Of a stretch of 64,000 nucleotides of DNA, positions 58,436 to 64,000 are shown piece after piece. The stretch's first letter is position 1, and each line of letters begins with the position of its first letter. The translations under genes were made by a program, and so were the position numbers. The DNA comes from Podocnemis expansa (taxonomy: Eukaryota; Chordata; Testudines; Podocnemididae). The stretch spans positions 135,606-199,605 of the forward strand of contig ML682231.1 of NCBI GenBank assembly GCA_007922195.1. Direction: 5' to 3'. Below the pieces are notes generated by a model. It was not told the origin of the DNA and searched no databases. It was given only the letters and a program-made list of their open reading frames with translations.

Positions 58436-60889
58436 GATGTTCAAGGTGAAGATGATACTGTCTATATTTAAAAAGGAAGAGACCAAAAACCATCCATTTC
58501 TCTTTATCTATAATAAGAACACATCCTTCCCAAAGATACTTCTCATTTTGAGCTCTTAAAAGTGGACACCTTACACTGGAAACAAAACAAACCGAGCAAT
58601 TTATAATATAGAAATATACATTAGCATCTGCCTTCCAAGAGCTTCCAATCTGACAGTTAAAGAAGTCAAGTTTGAATCCTTACAGAACAAGAAGCTTTGT
58701 AGGAGAGGGCAACCCCACCACTGTGTACATGATCCAGAAAAAGATGCAAAACACATACATGTCCACCCCGCATTGACCATAGTGTAAAAAATTTAAAGTG
58801 TTAGCAGGCAATACAATTGTGCTAACAGCAATTCTGCAGTAACAGCCCTCTGCAGCTACACACAGAACAAGATGTGCCCCCTAAACACAGGGGCCTGAAG
58901 AACTACATGTAATCTGCTTAGTTCCCTAGTGAGCCGTAATACTACTTGTCATAGATATGTATTAGCCTTATAATCTCTCCCAATCATATTAAACATAAAT
59001 CAGCTATAATGCTAATATCTGCATATCAGATCTTACAGATTTTACCCAATCCAAATGTGCATGAACATCAACAAAAGGTTTACTTGTGTATGATCTGTAT
59101 AAGAACCTCAGGATTTTGCCTATGCTTCACAACAAGGCTTGGTAGAAATGGATTAAAAAATAATTCTGAGAGATAATATTGATGCTTATTTCTAAACATT
59201 TTATTTTTTATCTATTTAAATTTATACATTTGAGCAAAATTATGGATTTAAGCATTTTTTATTTTTATCTATTTAAATTTTCATAGTTATGGGAAATTTT
59301 GAGGGATCATACAATTATTTTGTGACAGCACATACTGAGATAAATAAATGTCCCTTTTCATCTAAGAGTATTCTAAACTAAAAACTTCAGTTGACCTATA
59401 TTAGGTCAACTTACAGCCACCATTGTATTTACTTCAGTGGTGCATGTCCACACAGCCCTCCTCGTCTCAATGGGGCACATCCTCATTATAATCACTTCCC
59501 TCAATCTAAGAGGGGCAATGTAGAGACCTGAAAGCCAATAGGCTTTCAGTTTCTTTAGAGGCTGACCTCACCGTTCCCCTCCCCATTCCCCAGCAGGAGC
59601 AGGGGAAAGCCACTCAGTCTTCTGCCTTCCTGTTCACTGCTGGGATTGGAGGGAAGACACCTGAAACTTCTTGCCTCCCTCTTCCCCATTGGGAGCAGAG
59701 TGGGAAGCTGGCCAGAGCTTCTTGCTTCTGAGGATCAGGGTCCAACTTCCCCAACTTCTCAACCTGCGTCTTCTGCCCATTCTCTGTTGGGAGCTAGACT
59801 GACTGGTCAATTTCATAGCCCAAGAATGGAACCATAAAATTAACATGATAATTTACTTTACTAGCTGAGGAATAGGGGCATCCAGGGCTTCTTGCTTCCC
59901 CATTGCCCACCAGGATCAAGGTCCACTCACCCGGGCTTCTTGCCTGGGCTCCTCATCAGACTCCTAGTCAGAAGGGGATCTAGCTATCCAGCTCTCCAAA
60001 GGCAATTTGACAAAAGAGCTAACAGTAAATTTAAGTAAAACAGTGTCTATATAGGCATTTCATTGTCTTAACTACACCAACATAAGCACCATGTCTACCA
60101 CAAAAATGAAGTTGTTATGTTGGCAAGACAAGGATGTAGAGCAGACACAGATAATTAGGTCGATGGGAGCTGTCCTACATCAGCCTAACTGTGCAATGCA
60201 AACTAGGTTTAAGGAAATATTCTTTTTGTTATTTTGTTTGTGTTCACTGAAATCAATGTTACTAACATTTACTTATAAAAATCTAAGCTTTCCCAGTCTA
60301 TTCATAGTGTTCTGAAAAAAAAAAAAAAACAACACTACCTGTCCCAAGAACAGCTTTCAACAATAGTTTTTTAAGTTATGCCCTGTCCTTTGAATTACCA
60401 AAATTTACCTCATTCAGTGGGAATACGCATATTTAGAGAAAAGAAGCACATTTAGAACTTGGTGTAAGGTCACATGCATGCAGGAGCTTGTAACACAGAA
60501 TTGAAGGTGATATCTATATAAATCCTAATGACTTTGATGGGCTTTGGATCAGGGTCATAATCCAGCCAACAAGACAACATACATTTTACTTTCTTTGCTG
60601 TTAGTATTTGCATCTCTGAAGACAATACCAAGCAGTTCTATATTGCTTGAGGTCTTCTTTTAAGGGCCAAGAAAGGCAAATAGGGCCCAAAGGCTTTTAG
60701 AACAGTGTTGAGCATAATACTATATGTCTGGTGCTAGCATACATGAAAAGGAAGTTGACTTAGAAGTCAGGCAAAAGCTTTCATTTAAAGAGTCTCAATA
60801 CATAAATGAAGATTTGCATAAATGGTGAGAGATAAATGTATTTAATGTCAAAACAGCCTTTGTAAACTCCTCCTGTGCAGGTGTTCAAG
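58436..60889. other. Unassigned (probable intron)
   Basis: AT-rich with a GC-richer stretch at 59400-59960 where GCTTCTTGCNTCCC words recur. A poly(A) run is at 60317-60331. No exon or repeat family was identified. Confidence 0.4.
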
Positions 60890-61440
60890 TGGGATGGAAC
60901 ACGCCGGAATGCCATTCCAGGACCCACTATTTTTACAGGCTCAGCATTCTGGGCCCTCTAAAAATGGAAAATGGAGCCAGAACGCTGTGTTCCAGGGCCC
61001 ACCATTTAAAAATAGAGAACCCCAGAATGCAGCATTCCACTTCCATTTTCTTATTTTAGGGGCCCGAACGCTGGGCATCTAAAAATAGCAGGCCCCAGAA
61101 TGGTGTTCTGCAGCTTTCCAGAAGGCAGGGGGAATGCAGAGGGGGCATGTCCAGCTTCCCAGCACATGCGCAGACTGTGCTTGGAGGCAGGAGCCTCCAA
61201 ACGCAGCCTGCAGGCTGCATTGTCTCCCGGGCCAGTGTGTGGCTGCTGGTAGCTACTGGGATGGGCTGGCTCGAGCTGGGAGGGGGATTGGGGACAGGGG
61301 GTGGATATTGGGGACAGGGTAATGGGTACTGGGGGCAGTAGCTGGGGTGCAGGAAGGGTGCCTGGATATGTGGGGGGGGGCCACCTATGAGGGAAGGGGG
61401 CCTGCCCAATTAGGAGGGTTTCAGGGCCTGCCAAATTATA
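60890..61440. repeat. GC-rich repeat with CCAGAATG / CTAAAAATAG words
   Basis: GGGCCCACCATTTAAAAATAG-like and GCCCCAGAATG words recur in both orientations at about 60925-61100, giving a local inverted and direct repeat. The right part (61260-61440) is G-rich with GGGGACAGGG and GGGTACTGGGGG words. Frames are compositional. Confidence 0.5.
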
Positions 61441-62754
61441 CTTTAACCCCTGCTCCTATGGCGTTATCAGATGTGTTAAAATGGCTAAATTTGATGGCAT
61501 TATTTTAATTAAATATTAAGGAATTTTCATCTTGAAAAACACAGAAAAATTTTGAACTATCTTTGTTACTATCCTGTAACCGAAAGAAAGGCACACAGGT
61601 GCAGGGTGAAAAGTAAGTACAATTTGACTGCAGAAGGAAATTGACAAATGCACCCTATTTATAGCACGTAGAAATTGTGGAAGCTTTATTATACTGGCAC
61701 CGCTTGTGCGTGTTGTAGTTAATGTTGTGTCAGCATTTCTATTATACACCCCATTTTTCACTTTACAATGGACATAAAAATTTGGGTCCAGGCTGCAAAT
61801 GGATATAAATCTTTTTTATTTCATTTTATTTTTTTTAACTAGGCCTGGAAAAAAACATCCGTTTGGCCATTTTAAAATTGTATATGTATCATTCTGAAAG
61901 CTTTAATCATTGGAGGTCTGAAATATGTATACATACAACCTTCTAAATAACCGTTTGGTTAACAGTCTGAGAAGTATTAGTATTTTAACTTCTATGGACA
62001 AACATACAACACTAAAGGAAGCAAGAAAAATACACAAGATATAGTAAAACTTTATAGAGGTTCATTACTATAACTAGTTCTGGGTGAACAACTATGAGAA
62101 TAATCTTGTGATTAAGTTTTCCTCTTCTTTGTTCATGAATTGACTTAGGAACTTCTAACGATTTTCTCAATTTTATTCTTTATATAAAGTGGTTTACTAA
62201 ACCAATCCTGTGAATGACTCTCTTGGTCTGTAACATAATATTAAAAATGCAAGCTGTGCTTCTTAGTGATGATTGAATAGTTTGCTAAGAGCAAGCAAAG
62301 AAGGAAATAAGGTGTGGGTAAGATATTATTATTATAAAAAGTATAGGACTCATCATGAAAATTGAACCAACATAGACTGGCCAATTGATTGACAGGAGTA
62401 AGGTTGTATCAAGATTAGGCTAGGATTTTAAATGGGACCTAAGGAATTATGCATCCAACGCCCACTGAAAATCATGTTCAGTGGGAGTTTGGCAAACTAG
62501 TTGCTCAGGCTCTTTTGGAATCTACTTTGCATCTCCTGAGGAACTTGGGAGTGGTGATTTCTGTGTGTGTGTTTGTGGGGTGGTGGTGGTGGTAGAGGAA
62601 CAAAAAAGTAAGGATACTTATTCTGGAGGGGAGTGGGCCTATTTTTGTGGAAGGGAACTGTGTTAGAGAGACAATGAAGAGTGAGATTTGAAGGAAGAAA
62701 GCCCAATCCCTGAGTCCCAATTTTTCAACAAGTAAAGTCTCCCTGGCTATGTTT
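61441..62754. other. Unassigned AT-rich DNA
   Basis: A GTGGTGGTGGTGG run lies near 62580. No other feature is recognised. Confidence 0.4.
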
Positions 62755-63030
62755 GCACTGGGGGCTCAGTTAAATCAAATTAACAAGGTTGACTTAAAGT
62801 TGATCTTGTTAAGTCAACTAAAGAGTATATCTACAATGGTAGATGTACCACAGGCCCAGGCCAGGGCCCACCTCCAGCCCTGGCCCTGCTCACAGGCCTT
62901 ATCTGCCTCCAGGGGCCTAATCTGGCTCCAGCTGCTGCTGTCAACTTACTAAATTCTAAATTTGGCCATGGAGTTCCTTAGGTTAACTTAAGGCAGCTAA
63001 ATTGACCTAAGGCTCCAGCGTAGACACCCC
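62755..63030. mobile_element. Harbinger-type MITE (TTAAGTCAACTTAA group)
   Basis: It starts GGCTATGTTTGCACTGG and ends near CAGCGTAGACACCCC. The interior has GTTGACTTAAAGTTGATC and TTAAGTCAACT words plus a GC-richer core. Flanks are C-rich so the duplication is unclear. Confidence 0.6.
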
Positions 63031-63791
63031 CCCCGCACTCTTATCCTCAGTTCCCTTGGAAATGCTACCTCAGTATACAGTAGAGTCAAGAAAGTAGTGC
63101 TAAAAGGTGCCTTTCAAGCATTCATGCCCAAACCAGAATGTAGCCCAACAACTTTTAAAAAGTTGTGGCTAAGTTATCTACAAATGAACATTCTTAACAC
63201 AAATCCAATCTCTCTTACTCCACTGATTCATTCATTCAATGAACAGAATTGTAGCACACAAAGTAGATATAGCCTAAGTGTGATAATTGATTGTGTTGTG
63301 ACTGACACAACAAAAGGCTCAATTAAGAATGACAGAACTAGTGAATTGTCCAAACAATCTGTAAGCATGACTAGTAGTTATAACAGGAGCTGATAACAAA
63401 TCTTAATTATAATCTTTAAATATAATCTTTAAACGGCAGACTGTGCACAAGAATTCAGTGAGTTTTAACTATGTGGAAAATTGGATGATTCTATTGTTCT
63501 ACCATCATTTGTTCATTTGGAACATAAATAAATAAATAAAAATACAGGTGCCACAGAGTGGAAACATTTTTAAAGTGGACATCTAAAATTAATTTTAACT
63601 CACAGAAATTTATAGATTTACTTGTAAATTCTCAAGTACTTTATTCTGTATTCAAAAATCAAGCACTGTACTATTAGAGGTAACTTTTATTATCCATATC
63701 TAACAAAGATGTTTAATCCCTGCTTTACATATCAAACTCAACATAGCCTTAACTAAAACCCCATGACCAGACCCTCAGTAATAAAAATAAA
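63031..63791. other. Unassigned AT-rich DNA
   Basis: No repeat or exon recognised. Confidence 0.4.
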
Positions 63792-64000
63792 CAGTGGGTT
63801 ACTTACCAGTAACCGTCCTTCTTTGAGATGTGCTGCTTGGATTCATTCAGATATAGGTGTCTCCATGCTGGAGCCCTGGATTGGTCAGAACTTTTTGCCC
63901 TAGCCTGTCAGAAGAGGGCAGGCGGCGACTACCCCCCTTGCCACCCCGAGGCTATATATGTGGCTGCTGCCCGACTCCTCCCCAGTTCCTAAGAGTCGCC
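63792..64000 (+). mobile_element. DIRS-type element terminus running off the window
   Basis: It begins CAGTGGGTTACTTACCAGTA, then CTGCTTGGATTCATTCAGAT, TTTTTGCCCTAGCCTGTCAG and GGCTATATATGTGGC. The layout matches the termini at 2150 and 39318, including the GGTTACT...AGTAACC dyad. Coding parts would lie beyond 64000 if the copy is complete. Confidence 0.75.

Noticed and set aside
61051..61434. Pro-rich minus-strand frames of 117-127 codons
   Set aside because: They are compositional, opposite a G-rich repeat, with two overlapping frames equally open.

Overview
The window is vertebrate nuclear DNA from a sauropsid, most likely a turtle (a crocodilian is the main alternative). CR1 LINEs are common, and there are Penelope-like and DIRS retroelements plus Harbinger-type MITEs whose ends read GGCTATGTCTACACT. 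This mix is known from turtle and crocodilian genomes; the assignment is inference from repeat content. There is no operon, CRISPR array or plasmid-like feature. Nearly all open frames are chance ORFs, low-complexity ORFs or decayed transposon frames.

The only convincing host-gene piece is one terminal coding exon on the minus strand (55927-56160). It has a strong splice acceptor and is followed by an AT-rich probable 3' UTR. I do not recognise the gene. DNA to its right is then probably intron, and DNA to its left probably downstream of the gene.

Layout. 1-1288: no assignable feature. 1289-2048: GC-rich foldback/MITE. 2150-7840: near-complete but decayed DIRS-type tyrosine-recombinase retrotransposon on the minus strand. 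9461-10428: inverted-repeat Penelope-like copy split by a hAT with an 8-bp target duplication. 12032-14279: LTR-like unit, then a purine-rich minisatellite element. 14665-16971: two MITEs in tandem, both carrying nested insertions. 17041-17640: LTR-like. 18804-19845: MITE split by CR1. 21647-25640: CR1 cluster with a nested MITE. 26129-27072: MITE. 28130-28926: Penelope tail and a second copy of the 12-kb LTR-like family. 31560-33245: two opposed CR1 copies. 33247-34696: foldback elements and a tRNA-like SINE head. 36731-37241: solo LTR. 39318-42470: truncated DIRS fused to a Penelope reverse-transcriptase fragment. 43149-43566: MITE. 44500-48350: LTR-like and low-complexity sequence. 48371-50990: four-layer nested insertion. 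51000-55926: mostly unassigned, with MIR-like and other repeats. 56945-58435: Penelope tails, one split by a MITE with a TAA duplication. 62755-63030: MITE. 63792-64000: end of a third DIRS element running off the window.

Three patterns stand out. The Penelope-derived repeats keep traces of hammerhead-ribozyme-like cores. The MITE groups share similar ends but carry different arrays of short palindromes. Nested insertions with legible target duplications give a relative chronology.
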